A stretch of DNA of 39,890 bases from Streptomyces typhae (GTDB lineage Bacteria; Actinomycetota; Actinomycetes; Streptomycetales; Streptomycetaceae): assembly GCF_009755605.1 (NCBI RefSeq), contig NZ_WPNZ01000041.1:1-39890 (forward strand), read 5' to 3'. Position numbers and translations under genes: made by a program. The number at the start of each line of letters is the position of its first letter. The first letter of the stretch is position 1. Under the pieces are notes generated by a model. It was not told where the DNA came from and did not search any database. It saw only the letters and a program-made list of their open reading frames with translations. Below are positions 39,583 to 39,890 of this stretch, one piece after another.

Positions 39583-39604
39583 TCGGGGGCACGCGCCTAG
39601 GCGC
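39568..39604 (+). terminator. Terminator at the end of the GNAT gene
   Basis: CCCGATC (39568-39574) pairs with GATCGGG (39581-39587) across a 6-base loop; the stop codon TGA lies in this hairpin. A second perfect palindrome GCGCCTAGGCGC (39593-39604) follows, flanked by GGGGGC and CCCCC. Confidence 0.8.
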
Positions 39605-39606
39605 CC

Positions 39607-39885
39607 CCTTCTCCAGGGTCCGCCACGTCCGCCACGCCGCCACATCGCAGGTCAGGGGCTCGGAAGTGTGGCGGATAGCCGTCGTGTGGCGGATAGCCCC
39701 CCAGGTAAAAGCAACGGGGACCGGCCTGCGGCCGGGCGACTTCCGGGCGCCCCCGCCGGGTGAGAGCTCCCGGCCGGACGGCGACCGCTGGCCGACCAGG
39801 ATCAACCACGGCGTTTCAGGTGGGGGCGTCTCCCTTCTCCAGGGGCCGCTACATCCGCTACGCCGCTACATCGCAGGTCAGAGCC
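39607..39885. repeat. Iteron-like repeat region without genes
   Basis: No gene is seen from 39583 to the window end. Two direct ~50-bp imperfect copies (39607-39660 and 39835-39885) share CTTCTCCAGGG, then TCCGCCAC- or TCCGCTAC-type 9-bp units and CATCGCAGGTCAG. Between them GTGTGGCGGATAGCC occurs twice at 18-bp spacing (39666, 39684), containing the reverse of the same GTGGCGGA unit. The last bases (GAGCCATGAT) may open a gene continuing past the window. Such short directly and inversely repeated units are typical of replication or transfer origins. Confidence 0.6.
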
Positions 39886-39890
39886 ATGAT

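Larger units (their letters stand above)
34553..39890. mobile_element. Actinomycete integrative element (AICE-like), left part
   Basis: A tRNA-adjacent module with tyrosine recombinase, excisionase-type protein, several unknown element genes in one overlapping chain, a divergent HutC/GntR repressor (as in pSAM2-type elements), a GNAT and an iteron-like region. Base composition of the plus-strand genes is visibly lower in GC than the flanking chromosome. No replication initiator or FtsK/TraB-type transfer gene is in view, so whether the element is complete is unknown. Confidence 0.78.

Noticed and set aside
34600..39890. A second copy of the tRNA 3' end (right attachment site) inside the window
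   Set aside because: No matching sequence was found by eye, including in the repeats at 39.6-39.9 kb.

Overview
The window is high-GC chromosomal DNA of a Streptomyces-type actinomycete. The signs are extreme GC at third codon positions, frequent GTG/TTG starts, AGGAGG-type ribosome sites, a complete conservon operon (cvnA-cvnB-cvnC-cvnD), a lon promoter carrying HspR- and ClgR-type operators, and an actinomycete integrative element sitting against a tRNA gene. All family calls come from reading translated sequence; no database search was run.

Layout. 1-3.3 kb: N-terminus of the 2-oxoglutarate decarboxylase/dehydrogenase Kgd, an OmpR-type two-component pair and a spermidine-synthase-like protein, all on the minus strand. 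3.5-7.2 kb: a rhomboid-like membrane protein with a long low-complexity N-terminus, a PadR regulator with a Cys/His repeat tail and its membrane partner (HAAS-like), then a convergent GNAT. 7.4-12.8 kb: lon with stress operators, a secreted GH25 lysozyme divergent from a MarR regulator, and a PP2C-like protein. 13.2-19.4 kb: the conservon followed closely by a styrene-monooxygenase-like flavoprotein. 19.4-26.4 kb (minus strand): NlpC/P60 hydrolase, a small conserved protein, an AurF-like diiron oxygenase with a TetR gene, a PBP2-RodA pair, and a small secreted SH3-like protein. 26.5-29.4 kb: an orphan histidine kinase translationally coupled to a lipoprotein, and the remnant of a sortase. 29.4-34.4 kb: a NERD-like protein, a LigD polymerase-domain protein divergent from Ku (bacterial NHEJ), and two SAM methyltransferases facing apart.

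34.55-39.89 kb: tRNA-Arg(CCG) followed by an integrated element. A minus-strand chain of six genes with overlapping ends runs toward the tRNA: a 50-aa ORF, a putative zinc-binding protein, two unknown proteins, a MerR/excisionase-type DNA-binding protein and a tyrosine recombinase. A divergent plus-strand pair encodes a HutC-type GntR repressor and a GNAT. Three identical 16-bp palindromes lie between the divergent units and very probably form the element's control switch. The right end of the window is a gene-free, iteron-like repeat region. Replication and transfer genes, if present, lie beyond the window.

A recurring oddity is the number of short tandem repeats in multiples of 3 bp that extend disordered protein ends (PadR, CvnA at both ends, the orphan kinase, Ku), alongside non-coding minisatellites after lon, hapS-type regions between convergent genes, and after ku. 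Most long ORFs antisense to real genes here are GC-skew artefacts.
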